Shown here: one piece after another, positions 24,060-32,264 of the stretch
Position numbering within the stretch: position 1 is the first letter of the stretch
Layout of the letters: every line of letters starts with the position of its first letter
Assembly (NCBI RefSeq): GCF_014651815.1
Contig: NZ_BMXP01000002.1
Coordinates: 62,001 to 126,000 of the forward strand
Direction: 5' to 3'
DNA length: 64,000 nucleotides
Source of the DNA: Alteromonas halophila
Lineage (GTDB): Bacteria; Pseudomonadota; Gammaproteobacteria; Enterobacterales; Alteromonadaceae
Notes under the pieces: model-generated
The model's database searches: none
What the model was told of the DNA's origin: nothing
What the model saw: the letters and a program-made list of their open reading frames with translations, nothing else
Position numbers and translations under genes: made by a program

Positions 24060-25613
24060 TCAGGCCTGTATATCGGCTGATACTTCAGGGCTTCGGCGTG
24101 TTCGCTTAATCTCGTACATTGCCATATCTGCCGCGTGCAACAGCGCTGCTAAGTCGGTTTGCGGCGCCTTTACTATCTGGCTGCCAATGCTTGCCTCAAT
24201 GGGAATGGAGAGTGTGTCCACGTTGATGGTAAGCGAAGAAAAACGCCGGTTGATTCGGGCTAATAAGCGCTCAGCCTGACGCTCGGTATGACACAGCGCA
24301 AGCACGACAAATTCATCACCGCCATAGCGACCGACCAAATCCTGCTGGCGGCAGAGATGATTCAGAATTTGTGCAACAATCGCCAGCGTCTGGTCTCCTG
24401 TCGCATGGCCGAGCGTGTCATTTATCTGCTTAAACTTGTCGAGATCGATAAAGATCAGGCAAAGATAGCCACCGTCAGTTCGGTGTGTGTCCAATACGCT
24501 CTGCGCGGCGGTTTCCCAGCCCCGGCGGTTTAATACGGGGCAGAGCGGATCCATACTGGCGCGCCGGTATGCACGGTTTTTATCTTCATCAAGACGCTTC
24601 ACTTTCTCGGCGGCGGCTACGGCCAGAATCAATGCCTCTATAGCGACCGCGATGATAAGGGCGTAGCGATGCAGAAACGGACTTAATTCGTGTAAATAAA
24701 CACGCAGGACCATGGCCACGAACATGATACACAACGCCAGCAATACTAACCTTGCACAATGCACCTGTTGTTTCACCGCTAGCACAGTGGCAAGTATGAT
24801 CCCGACAATAATCATCAGGGTTAGCGTGCCCATAATTTGGCTTAACACAATGGAAAAGGTAAACGGCACAATCAGTTGCACAACTGCGAGCATAAGTACG
24901 CCCAGTGCGCTCACATTCAGGAGGTTTCTTGGCCAGGGCTTAAGCAGTGTCGGAAAATCCAGTAACCGGTCAATAAAGCGCTGGGCGGTAACGACGGTCA
25001 GGCCTGCAAACAATAGCTTGTTTTCAATACTGTTGAGGAGCACTGAGTAAGGCAGTACAGCATTGAGCACACCTTCCTGTAAAACAAAGAAGGTGGCGGC
25101 ACAGGTTATATAGGCGCTGTACGCGTAAAACCCGGTGTTTTTGATACTGCGTCCAAGCATACCTACATAGAGCGCAAGTGCCACGCAAAAACCGGTAAAC
25201 AGACTCATCATTATCAGATGAATACTATTTCTGAACTGCGCAGTCGCGGCAGTATCGACCTGAGGGGAAAGATAACGGGCACGCGACGCTGTAATATCCA
25301 GAAAAACGGTGTAATTGCCAATAGGTAGCACAAACGATTTCCGGGCGCCGCGAAGAGGAGCGAACACCTGGCCCGTTTCATCAACCAGAGCAGCCTGACT
25401 GACAATATCCATGGGGAAGTGCAGCACTGAGACCTCTTCAATGTTGCATTGCAGTGTCAGGCGCTGCTCACCCAGTTTTAGCTTAACTGGCTGTCCGGCT
25501 TCTATCTGAACGGGCTCGGCAATAGTGCAGGTAGCAAGGCTGTGTGCGCTGAAGACGGCACAAAACGTGAAAATAAGTAGCAAGCGCCAGAACGTACCGC
25601 CTGTACTACCCAT
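24060..25613 (-). CDS. 7TM sensor diguanylate cyclase
   Basis: A 517-residue inner-membrane enzyme expected to make cyclic di-GMP from GTP. A signal-like N-terminus and a small extracytoplasmic beta-rich domain (about 30-125) are followed by seven hydrophobic segments (about 130-335) of 7TMR-DISM type and a GGDEF domain (about 350-505). The catalytic signature GGDEF is at 431-435 and an inhibitory-site RQQD lies five residues before it, so product feedback is likely. It begins six bases after the stop of the GspE-like ATPase gene, so the two are one transcription unit and may be linked in function. Confidence 0.9.
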   Translation of the reverse strand: MGSTGGTFWRLLLIFTFCAVFSAHSLATCTIAEPVQIEAGQPVKLKLGEQRLTLQCNIEEVSVLHFPMDIVSQAALVDETGQVFAPLRGARKSFVLPIGNYTVFLDITASRARYLSPQVDTAATAQFRNSIHLIMMSLFTGFCVALALYVGMLGRSIKNTGFYAYSAYITCAATFFVLQEGVLNAVLPYSVLLNSIENKLLFAGLTVVTAQRFIDRLLDFPTLLKPWPRNLLNVSALGVLMLAVVQLIVPFTFSIVLSQIMGTLTLMIIVGIILATVLAVKQQVHCARLVLLALCIMFVAMVLRVYLHELSPFLHRYALIIAVAIEALILAVAAAEKVKRLDEDKNRAYRRASMDPLCPVLNRRGWETAAQSVLDTHRTDGGYLCLIFIDLDKFKQINDTLGHATGDQTLAIVAQILNHLCRQQDLVGRYGGDEFVVLALCHTERQAERLLARINRRFSSLTINVDTLSIPIEASIGSQIVKAPQTDLAALLHAADMAMYEIKRTRRSPEVSADIQA

Positions 25614-25619
25614 ACGCGT

Positions 25620-27839
25620 CTATTCGCCACCAACTATCTGAACCTGGGCAATGTCCGTATCACCCTGAATCACTTTAAAGATGGCATCCTGAACCAGGGT
25701 ACGCATGCCGTCATCCATGGCCTGCGCTTTCATATCCGACACGCTGGCTTCTTTATAAACCAGTGAGCGCAGTTCAGGGGTCATACCAAGCAGCTCGTGT
25801 ACACCGGTTCGTCCTTTGTAGCCGGTATCACCACACTCGTCACAGCCTTTGGCACGATAGAGCTCAAGCGGTTCGTCAATGTTCAGTTCCGCCAGAAAGT
25901 CCTCGCCGTACTGACGCTTGATAAAGGCCAGATCGGTATCGGTGGCCTGGTACTTCTCCTTACAGTTGCCGCACAGTGTGCGAATCAGACGCTGCGCCAG
26001 TATGCCCACACAGGCATCTGAAAAGTTGACCGGGTCGAGGCCTAAATCCAGCAGCCGGGTAATGGTTTCCGGCGCTGAGTTAGTGTGCAGTGTCGACAAC
26101 ACAAGGTGACCTGTCAGCGAGGCCTCAATACCAGCATGCGCCGTTTCTTTATCCCGCATCTCACCAATCAGAATAATGTCTGGGTCGGCGCGCAAAAAGG
26201 CGCGTAGCGCATTGGCAAAGGTAAAACCAATTTTAGGGCTGACCTGAACCTGCTGCAGACCGGCCTGGGTGATCTCGACCGGATCTTCGGCTGTCCAGAT
26301 TTTCTTTTCCGGGGTGTTCAGATAGCCAAGAATGGCATGCAGTGTTGTAGTTTTACCGGAACCGGTCGGCCCGACGACCAGCAAGATACCGTGTGGCTTT
26401 TTAATCATCTCCTCAAGCCGGGTACGATTAGTGGGGGCCATGTTCATCTTGTCCATGGGCATAGCACCGCCAGAGGCCAGGATCCGCATAACGACGCCTT
26501 CACCCGCCACCGTTGGGATGGTGGCGACCCGCACCTCTACCAGCTGGCCGTTCATTTTAAACGCCAGCTTGCCATCCTGGGGTACCCGCTTTTCCGCAAT
26601 GTTCAGGTTGCTCATGATTTTTATCCGCGCAATCACCGCGCTGTGGTGCGAGTTTGGCACCTGACTCATGTCACGACATACGCCATCAACCCGCATACGC
26701 ACCCGGGTCGGGCCGTTCTTTTCAGGGTCAATATGGATATCCGAGGCATTAAGGCGTTTGGCATCATGGAGAACCCGGCTAACCAGACGCACAACCGCAG
26801 GTGCATCGTCCGACAGTTCGTCTATCTGCTCTTCTTTCTCTTCGGATGAGGTGCCGATTTCATCCAGAATTTCACTCATTTCTCCGGGCGCACCACCTCC
26901 GGTTCCTTCGCCCAGATACTGTAAGATCTGATTAGGCAGGCCTACCGCGATGTCGTAGCTTTCAATGCCCATCGCACTTTCAATTTCCATTAGCAACGCG
27001 GCATTATTAGGCTCTGCCATGAGTACTATGGGATTTTCGCGCACATCGGCAATCACCGCGACATAGTTACGTTTGAGGTATGACAGGTTCAGCCGGCTTT
27101 CACCCTCGTATAAATGGTACTTGTCAGGCTGATACGCAATAAAGGGCACCTGATAGTGAATCGACAGTGAATTGCCAATCTGCTGCTCTGCAATACGCTG
27201 CTCGGAGATCAGGCGCTGAACAATCTGGCGCATGTCGTTAGACGACTCGGTAATGTCTGCCAGTGCTTTGTCACTGATGGCATTGCGGTGAATAAGCAAA
27301 TCGAAGGGATTGTTTGTGCCACCCAGTTCGTAGCGGAATTTCGCGCCCAGCAACTCCGCCAGTTCTTTTGCTGTCTCGAGATCAGCATCATTGAAGGAGC
27401 CGGACTGCTTATTGATGATCTGCATGACACCCATCAGCACGCCGGCGTTTAAGATGGGCACACACAGGATATTGTTGGTTTTAAAGTCACTGCCTTTATC
27501 GAATTTGTCTGCAAAACGCAGTCTGGGATGAATTTCGCGAAGTTCTTCTGCGTTATACGGGTCATCAATTATGAGTGGCAACTGTGATAACGCCACGTAG
27601 CCCGCAATCGACATAGGGCTGATTGGTACTTTGATTTCCAGGGTTTCTTTGCCTGTTTTGAAGCGCGCGACCAGATCCTGATGCTGGCGCCGGCGCTGAA
27701 AAATACTCATACGCTGGGCACCAAACAAATTGAGGATGATAGGTTCCAGGCGCTGGTAGGCGTCCATGAGCGATGAATGCTCGGCCAGAATGGCGTTGAT
27801 TTGATCAAGAGTTTGCTGCTGACTGCTGTCGGAATACAT
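25620..27839 (-). CDS. GspE/PilB-family secretion ATPase with N-terminal GAF domain
   Basis: A 739-residue ATPase of the type II secretion/type IV pilus motor family. The N-terminal 20-175 region looks like a GAF domain (PISPMSIAGYVALS, ILCVPILNAGVLMGVMQIINKQSGSF) in place of the usual GspE N-domain. Then come a middle domain, Walker A GPTGSGKTTT (about 490), the Asp box ADPDIILIGEMRD, the His box STLHTNSA, and a tetracysteine zinc motif (CGNC and CDEC). The ATG at 27839 is preferred; a TTG at 27875 would extend it but has no ribosome-binding site. No other secretion or pilus gene is near, so it is an orphan motor. A diguanylate cyclase gene follows in the same operon. Confidence 0.9.
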   Translation of the reverse strand: MYSDSSQQQTLDQINAILAEHSSLMDAYQRLEPIILNLFGAQRMSIFQRRRQHQDLVARFKTGKETLEIKVPISPMSIAGYVALSQLPLIIDDPYNAEELREIHPRLRFADKFDKGSDFKTNNILCVPILNAGVLMGVMQIINKQSGSFNDADLETAKELAELLGAKFRYELGGTNNPFDLLIHRNAISDKALADITESSNDMRQIVQRLISEQRIAEQQIGNSLSIHYQVPFIAYQPDKYHLYEGESRLNLSYLKRNYVAVIADVRENPIVLMAEPNNAALLMEIESAMGIESYDIAVGLPNQILQYLGEGTGGGAPGEMSEILDEIGTSSEEKEEQIDELSDDAPAVVRLVSRVLHDAKRLNASDIHIDPEKNGPTRVRMRVDGVCRDMSQVPNSHHSAVIARIKIMSNLNIAEKRVPQDGKLAFKMNGQLVEVRVATIPTVAGEGVVMRILASGGAMPMDKMNMAPTNRTRLEEMIKKPHGILLVVGPTGSGKTTTLHAILGYLNTPEKKIWTAEDPVEITQAGLQQVQVSPKIGFTFANALRAFLRADPDIILIGEMRDKETAHAGIEASLTGHLVLSTLHTNSAPETITRLLDLGLDPVNFSDACVGILAQRLIRTLCGNCKEKYQATDTDLAFIKRQYGEDFLAELNIDEPLELYRAKGCDECGDTGYKGRTGVHELLGMTPELRSLVYKEASVSDMKAQAMDDGMRTLVQDAIFKVIQGDTDIAQVQIVGGE

Positions 27840-28034
27840 AGTTATTCGGGTTCTGCTCTGCTTTATCTCGGGCAAGTACGCGCGATATCAGTAATATAGA
27901 TTCATTGTAAGCCACAATATACCTATCTATCCGCATCAGCAATATTCCTACACCCCACTCCTGCCTGTAAATACACCTTTTGGCTAGCCAATAAGTCTGT
28001 TGCCACTGGGCGGCTCATGAATTGTATAGTCGCA

Positions 28035-28124
28035 AGCCCGGCTTTGCAGGCAGTGGCCAACCTTATAACGCGCTCCTCTCAGGTGTAGAGAGCGCGTCTG
28101 CTGATTGCTTATGGGAGCCGGGCT
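28035..28124. ncRNA. Candidate structured RNA upstream of ohrR
   Basis: An outer nine-base pair of arms (AGCCCGGCT at 28035-28043 and AGCCGGGCT at 28116-28124) encloses an inner hairpin with eight-base arms (ACGCGCTC at 28068-28075 and GAGCGCGT at 28090-28097). The 332-base gap 27840-28171 holds no other visible feature. It could be an untranslated leader element of the MarR-type gene beginning 48 bases later, or a separate small RNA on either strand. Confidence 0.4.
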
Positions 28125-28171
28125 GGTAAACTTCGTGGTGATATTGTGCTGAGCATAGGGAGTACTGGGTT

Positions 28172-28633
28172 ATGTCATCAGATAGGCTGTTACTGGATAA
28201 TCAGCTCTGCTTTTCGCTTTACGCCACTTCCCTGGCCATGACACAGCTTTATAAACCCCACCTTAAGCAGCTTGGCCTGACTTACACACAGTATACAATC
28301 ATGCTGATCCTGTGGGAGCAGGACGCACTCAGCCTGAAGGCCATTTGTGAGCAACTTGGCCAGAAGCCGGGCGCGCTGGCACCTGTGATTAAACGCATGG
28401 AGTCGCAAGGCTTGCTTGTCCGCGCGCGCGGCGTTGATGATGATCGCGCGCTCACTATTCGGTTAACAGATAATGGCCGCGCACTGCGGGAGCAGGGGCT
28501 AAAGGTAAATCAGTGTGTCTTTGAAGCCTGTGGCTTGCCGGGCGACAAGCTGCGCGACCTGAAACATTCCCTTGATCACCTGCGCGCCCGGATAACAGGG
28601 TCAGAGAGTGATAACACTCCGCCAGACAGATAG
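28172..28633 (+). CDS. ohrR: OhrR, organic-peroxide-sensing MarR-family repressor
   Basis: A MarR-family repressor of 153 residues. The N-terminal LDNQLCFSLY carries C13, the peroxide-sensing cysteine conserved in OhrR. The winged helix follows: LTYTQYTIMLILWE, SLKAICEQLGQKPGALAPVIKRMESQGLLVRARGVDDDRA. Its partner gene ohr lies 264 bases downstream on the same strand, with palindromes before it, so OhrR probably represses ohr until organic hydroperoxides oxidise the cysteine. AGGGAG precedes the start. Confidence 0.93.
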   Translation: MSSDRLLLDNQLCFSLYATSLAMTQLYKPHLKQLGLTYTQYTIMLILWEQDALSLKAICEQLGQKPGALAPVIKRMESQGLLVRARGVDDDRALTIRLTDNGRALREQGLKVNQCVFEACGLPGDKLRDLKHSLDHLRARITGSESDNTPPDR

Positions 28634-28819
28634 AACCAACCGCGCAAGACAACCACTATTCTTATCGCCACACAACACCTGAAAAGTTAAAAAGTTAAAA
28701 AGTGGACACCCACCGTATTAGCGCTAAGTTTATTTAACGTGCTTTGCTTATTTACTGGGAGGCATGACTGTGTGATTAGGATGTATTGCCACAGTAACGG
28801 TTGAAAAGACCAATTAAAT

Positions 28820-28846
28820 CGCAATAATAGTTATTGCGATAACTAT
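28820..28846. promoter_or_regulatory. Two interlocked palindromes before ohr, probable OhrR operator
   Basis: CGCAATAA and TTATTGCG (28820-28838) form one perfect dyad with a three-base centre, and ATAGTTAT and ATAACTAT (28827-28846) form another with a four-base centre. They share bases, so either one dimer or two side-by-side dimers could bind. The site is 51 bases before ohr, and A/T-rich inverted repeats are the known form of OhrR sites. Confidence 0.65.
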
Positions 28847-28897
28847 GTGGTCATGCATATTGAAAACGATGTGCATAAACAAACAACGAGGTGAATC

Positions 28898-29323
28898 ATG
28901 AAAGCAATTTATACCGCAACCGCGACAGCAACGGGCGGACGCGACGGGCGCGCCGTTTCTTCTGATGACAAGCTGGACGTTGGGTTAAGCGTACCCAAAG
29001 AGATGGGCGGAAACGGCGGCGATGGCACCAACCCCGAGCAGTTGTTCGCAGCGGGTTACTCAGCCTGCTTTATCGGTGCAATGCAATTTGTCGCCGGCCA
29101 GAAAAAGCTAAGCCTGCCCGATGATTTAAATGTGACCGCAGATGTCGGTATTGGTGAAAACACCCGCGGCGAGGGCTTCGCTATCAGTGTTGATATGACA
29201 GTTTCACTGCCCGGTATGGATGAGCAATCCGCTAAAGAGCTGGTGGATGCCGCGCACCAGGTATGCCCCTATTCAAATGCAACGCGCGGAAACATTGACG
29301 CGTCTACGACAATTAATAACTAG
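28898..29323 (+). CDS. ohr: Ohr, organic hydroperoxide resistance thiol peroxidase
   Basis: A 141-residue OsmC-superfamily enzyme of the Ohr branch, which reduces organic hydroperoxides with a reactive cysteine. The two redox cysteines are C57 in AAGYSACFIGA and C123 in HQVCPYSNATRGNI, the hallmark of Ohr as opposed to OsmC. The start has GAGGTGA. It lies behind ohrR with a palindromic site between, and a hairpin follows the gene. Confidence 0.95.
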   Translation: MKAIYTATATATGGRDGRAVSSDDKLDVGLSVPKEMGGNGGDGTNPEQLFAAGYSACFIGAMQFVAGQKKLSLPDDLNVTADVGIGENTRGEGFAISVDMTVSLPGMDEQSAKELVDAAHQVCPYSNATRGNIDASTTINN

Positions 29324-29351
29324 CCACTAAGCCGCATAATACAAATTAAAG

Positions 29352-29377
29352 GGGGGAGTCATTATTAATGGTCCCCC
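29352..29377. terminator. Bidirectional hairpin between ohr and the bacteriocin-like locus
   Basis: GGGGGA pairs with TCCCCC, with CATT and AATG pairing inside around ATT. Read on the minus strand it is followed by CTTTAATTT, and on the plus strand by no T run. It lies in a convergent gap (29324-29418), so it may end both ohr and the minus-strand small-gene pair. Confidence 0.6.
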
Positions 29378-29418
29378 AAGCTATGCGTATCAGATCGAAC
29401 AAATACTCAGTGGGCTTT

Positions 29419-29595
29419 CTAAGTCTTAATGCACTCTTGTGCATTGATTCTGGTATGTACAATCTGAATAGCTACCATTAGTAAGAAAACCAGCAAAAGC
29501 CCGGAACGTGGCACCGCATCCAGGGCAATACACAGCGTACATGCAAGTGCACTAAGCCCGACAGACGTGCCTGCCAGTTGGAGGTAAACATTCAT
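29419..29595 (-). CDS. Small two-helix membrane protein, candidate immunity protein
   Basis: A 58-residue gene, ATG at 29595, with GGAG nine bases before it. It has two hydrophobic segments (about 8-28, GTSVGLSALACTLCIAL, and 32-48, SGLLLVFLLMVAIQIVH), separated by a short DAVPR turn. It begins 56 bases after the end of the broken double-glycine precursor on the same strand. Small membrane proteins next to such precursors are commonly bacteriocin immunity proteins, so that role is inferred from position and form, not from recognised sequence. A second membrane peptide of unknown use is the alternative. Confidence 0.6.
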   Translation of the reverse strand: MNVYLQLAGTSVGLSALACTLCIALDAVPRSGLLLVFLLMVAIQIVHTRINAQECIKT

Positions 29596-29651
29596 CACAG
29601 TTGTCTCCAGTAGACATTGCAGATTAAAACATCATGTCTTGCGAGGCAGTT

Positions 29652-29858
29652 TTATTCAGACGCATAGTAAATGGCCATGCCCGAGCTAAATATAGATGCG
29701 CCAAGCATTACGCCCAATCCAATCGGCGTAAGCATTGATGCAGCAGCAATGCCCATGGCGAGGAAACCGCCCGCGCTACCAAGCGATGCACCCTATGCTG
29801 TGTCATTTGATATTGCACCACTAACCACCTGTATCTCTGTTTCTGAAAGATTATCCAT
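29652..29858 (-). pseudogene. Bacteriocin-like double-glycine precursor with in-frame TAG
   Basis: The ATG at 29858 has AAGGA nine bases before it and opens MDNLSETEIQVVSGA, a near-ideal double-glycine leader: Leu at -12, Ser -11, Glu -8, Ile -7, Val -4, Gly -2, Ala -1. After six more codons a TAG (29793-29795) interrupts the frame, which then continues for 46 codons to TAA at 29652. The region after the TAG is Gly/Ala-rich and hydrophobic (GASLGSAGGFLAMGIAAASM, later GLGVMLGASIFSS), as expected for a pore-forming class II bacteriocin. The TAG is one base from TAC or TAT (Tyr), so a nonsense mutation is the simplest account; readthrough or a sequencing error are alternatives. A small membrane protein gene follows. 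Confidence 0.6.
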
Positions 29859-29886
29859 AATCAACTATCCTTAATAACATTGAACC

Positions 29887-29903
29887 ACCAATAAATTATT
29901 GGT
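29887..29903. promoter_or_regulatory. Perfect palindrome before the bacteriocin-like gene
   Basis: ACCAATAAATTATTGGT has two exact eight-base arms around one base. It lies 29 bases before the precursor start, where the -35 region of that gene would be, and is a candidate operator for it. The rest of the gap up to the ribosomal promoter (29904-30121) shows no gene. Confidence 0.5.
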
Positions 29904-30121
29904 TTATCAAGCATAACGAAATACACTCATAGTGGGTACTGCACGCAAGATCTGATTTACGCATGACACCGGTGATGTGCACGTGACTTAAATCACCCGA
30001 TGCCCAGTCGTTCCGCCTACAAAAAATGTGTGTTGCATGAGGCAACGCGAGGAATAATTACAGTAATCAATACTCACGCCCGCAGATGCCGAATTAATTG
30101 CCCAATAATCACACTTTCCCC

Positions 30122-30149
30122 TTGCGTTACCCTCTGGCATCTGTATAAT
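30122..30149 (+). promoter_or_regulatory. Promoter of the S10 operon
   Basis: TTGCGT (30122-30127) and a consensus TATAAT (30144-30149) are spaced by 16 bases, followed by a GC-rich GCGCCC near the start point. This is a strong sigma-70 promoter that would give a leader of about 205 bases before rpsJ. Confidence 0.8.
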
Positions 30150-30259
30150 TCGCGCCCACTGCCCATTACGGGCAACAAATTTTAGCCGCGACCTCACTGC
30201 TTTTAGGGTGGTTGCCAACGTGACGGACAACTGTTACTGGCGTGCTAGAAGAAGAACAG

Positions 30260-30337
30260 GGTTCCGATTGGGAACCATCGGTTTACGCACATCTTTTCTT
30301 CCCGGCAAATGATGGGAGAGAAAAGGTGAATTTTTTT
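30260..30337 (+). promoter_or_regulatory. S10 leader: paired hairpins with attenuator
   Basis: A first hairpin pairs GGTTCC with GGAACC (30260-30276); an alternative pairs CCGAT with ATCGG over the same bases. A second hairpin pairs TTTTCTTCCC (30294-30303) with GGGAGAGAAAA (30314-30324) and is followed within seven bases by seven T (30331-30337). This matches the plan of the E. coli S10 leader, where L4 promotes termination and blocks translation. L4 is the third gene of the operon, so autogenous control is likely. Confidence 0.75.
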
Positions 30338-30358
30338 GTTCTTTCGATTGGAGCTTAA

Positions 30359-30673
<315 letters not shown>

Positions 30674-30691
30674 CAAGAGAGGGTTATAACA

Positions 30692-31330
30692 ATGGCGATT
30701 GGTCTAGTCGGTCGTAAAGTGGGTATGACTCGCATCTTCACTGAAGATGGTCAGTCTATCCCTGTGACTGTTATCGAAGCGACCCCAAACCGTATCACTC
30801 AGTTACGCACTGAGGACACAGACGGTTATCGCGCTCTTCAGGTTACTGCTGGAACCAAGAAAGCGAACCGCGTGAACAAAGCTGAAGCAGGTCACTTTGC
30901 TAAAGCTGGCGTTGAAGCGGGCCGTGGTCTTGTTGAATTCCGCCTGGAAGACAACGAAGGTGCCGATTTTGAAGTAGGCAGTGAAATCACTGTAGAAATC
31001 TTCAACGACACTAAGAAAATTGATGTGACTGGCACATCTAAAGGTAAAGGTTTTGCCGGAGCAATCAAACGTTGGAACTTCAGTTCACAGCGTATGACTC
31101 ACGGTAACTCTCTGTCACACCGTGCACCTGGTTCAATTGGTCAGAACCAATCACCAGGTAAAGTCTTCAAAGGCAAGAAAATGGCTGGTCAGCTTGGTAA
31201 CAAGCAAATCACCACACAGTCTTTGGAAGTTGTACGTGTTGACGTAGAAAACAACCTGATCCTGGTTAAAGGTGCCGTACCTGGCGCAACAGGCGGCGAC
31301 GTAATCGTTAAGCCAGCTGTTAAAGCGTAA
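30692..31330 (+). CDS. rplC: 50S ribosomal protein L3
   Basis: A 212-residue early-assembly 50S protein that reaches toward the peptidyl transferase centre. [18 protein letters not shown] at the start and [20 protein letters not shown] in the extended loop are typical; the glutamine in GQNQSPGKV is the position methylated by PrmB in E. coli. It starts 18 bases after rpsJ. Confidence 0.98.
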   Translation: MAIGLVGRKVGMTRIFTEDGQSIPVTVIEATPNRITQLRTEDTDGYRALQVTAGTKKANRVNKAEAGHFAKAGVEAGRGLVEFRLEDNEGADFEVGSEITVEIFNDTKKIDVTGTSKGKGFAGAIKRWNFSSQRMTHGNSLSHRAPGSIGQNQSPGKVFKGKKMAGQLGNKQITTQSLEVVRVDVENNLILVKGAVPGATGGDVIVKPAVKA

Positions 31331-31348
31331 CGTCTGGGGAGTGAACTG

Positions 31349-31954
31349 ATGGAATTAACATTGAAAGACGCGAACAGCGCTCTTGAAGTATCCGAAGCCA
31401 CCTTTGGACGTGAATTCAACGAAGCCCTGGTACACCAGGTCGTTGTAGCTTACGGTGCAGGTGCTCGTCAGGGTACAAAAGCGCAGAAAACTCGCGCGGA
31501 AGTTCGTGGTGGCGGTAAGAAGCCATGGCGTCAGAAGGGTACTGGTCGTGCCCGTGCCGGTACAATCCGCAGCCCAATCTGGGTTGGTGGTGGCCGTGCA
31601 TTCGCAGCCAAGCCTCGTGACTTCGAGCAAAAAGTTAACAAGAAAATGTATCGCGGTGCGATCAAGAGCATCTTGTCTGAACTGATTCGCCAGGACCGTC
31701 TGGTTGTGGTTGAGAAGTTTGGTGTAGACACACCTAAGACTAAAGAGCTCGTTTCAAAGCTGAATGATCTGGAACTGAAAGACGTTCTGGTTGTAACACC
31801 TGAAGTTGATGAGAACCTGTTCTTGTCTTCACGCAACCTGTACAAGGTTGACGTACGTGATGTTGCAGGCGTTGACCCGGTCAGCCTGATTGCATTTGAA
31901 AAAGTGCTTATCACTGCCGATGCAGTGAAACAACTTGAGGAGGCGTTAGCATGA
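31349..31954 (+). CDS. rplD: 50S ribosomal protein L4
   Basis: A 201-residue 50S protein lining the exit tunnel and the likely autoregulator of this operon through the leader attenuator. The tunnel loop [20 protein letters not shown] is clear. Its stop overlaps the L23 start by four bases (ATGA). Confidence 0.98.
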   Translation: MELTLKDANSALEVSEATFGREFNEALVHQVVVAYGAGARQGTKAQKTRAEVRGGGKKPWRQKGTGRARAGTIRSPIWVGGGRAFAAKPRDFEQKVNKKMYRGAIKSILSELIRQDRLVVVEKFGVDTPKTKELVSKLNDLELKDVLVVTPEVDENLFLSSRNLYKVDVRDVAGVDPVSLIAFEKVLITADAVKQLEEALA

Positions 31955-32250
31955 AGGAAGAACGTCTACTGAAGGTGCTTAAAGCACCACACGTTTCAGA
32001 AAAGTCTACAATGGCTGCTGAAGTTAGCAACACGGTTGTATTCAAAGTAGCGAAAGACGCGAACAAAGCTGAAATCAAAGCGGCAGTTGAGAAGCTGTTC
32101 GAAGTTGAAGTTGAAGGTGTTCGTACTGTGAACGTGAAGGGTAAAACCAAGCGTCACGGCATGTCATTCGGTAAACGCAGCGACTGGAAGAAGGCCTACG
32201 TGGTTCTTAAAGAAGGTCAGGACATCGACTTTGTCGGTGGCGCTGAGTAA
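31951..32250 (+). CDS. rplW: 50S ribosomal protein L23
   Basis: A 99-residue protein at the tunnel exit, the docking site for trigger factor and signal recognition particle. [15 protein letters not shown] and [17 protein letters not shown] match the family. Translation is coupled to rplD by the ATGA overlap. Confidence 0.97.
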   Translation: MKEERLLKVLKAPHVSEKSTMAAEVSNTVVFKVAKDANKAEIKAAVEKLFEVEVEGVRTVNVKGKTKRHGMSFGKRSDWKKAYVVLKEGQDIDFVGGAE

Positions 32251-32264
32251 GAAGGGGATTAGAA

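Noticed and set aside
29671..29874. Plus-strand open frame of 67 codons opposite the bacteriocin-like gene
   Set aside because: No ribosome-binding site. The opposite strand has a strong site and a recognisable leader, so this is its shadow.
29983..29996. CRP-like site GTGA-N6-TCAC
   Set aside because: Only the core matches and it is about 120 bases before the left end of the bacteriocin-like gene, and not near the ribosomal promoter; too weak to call.
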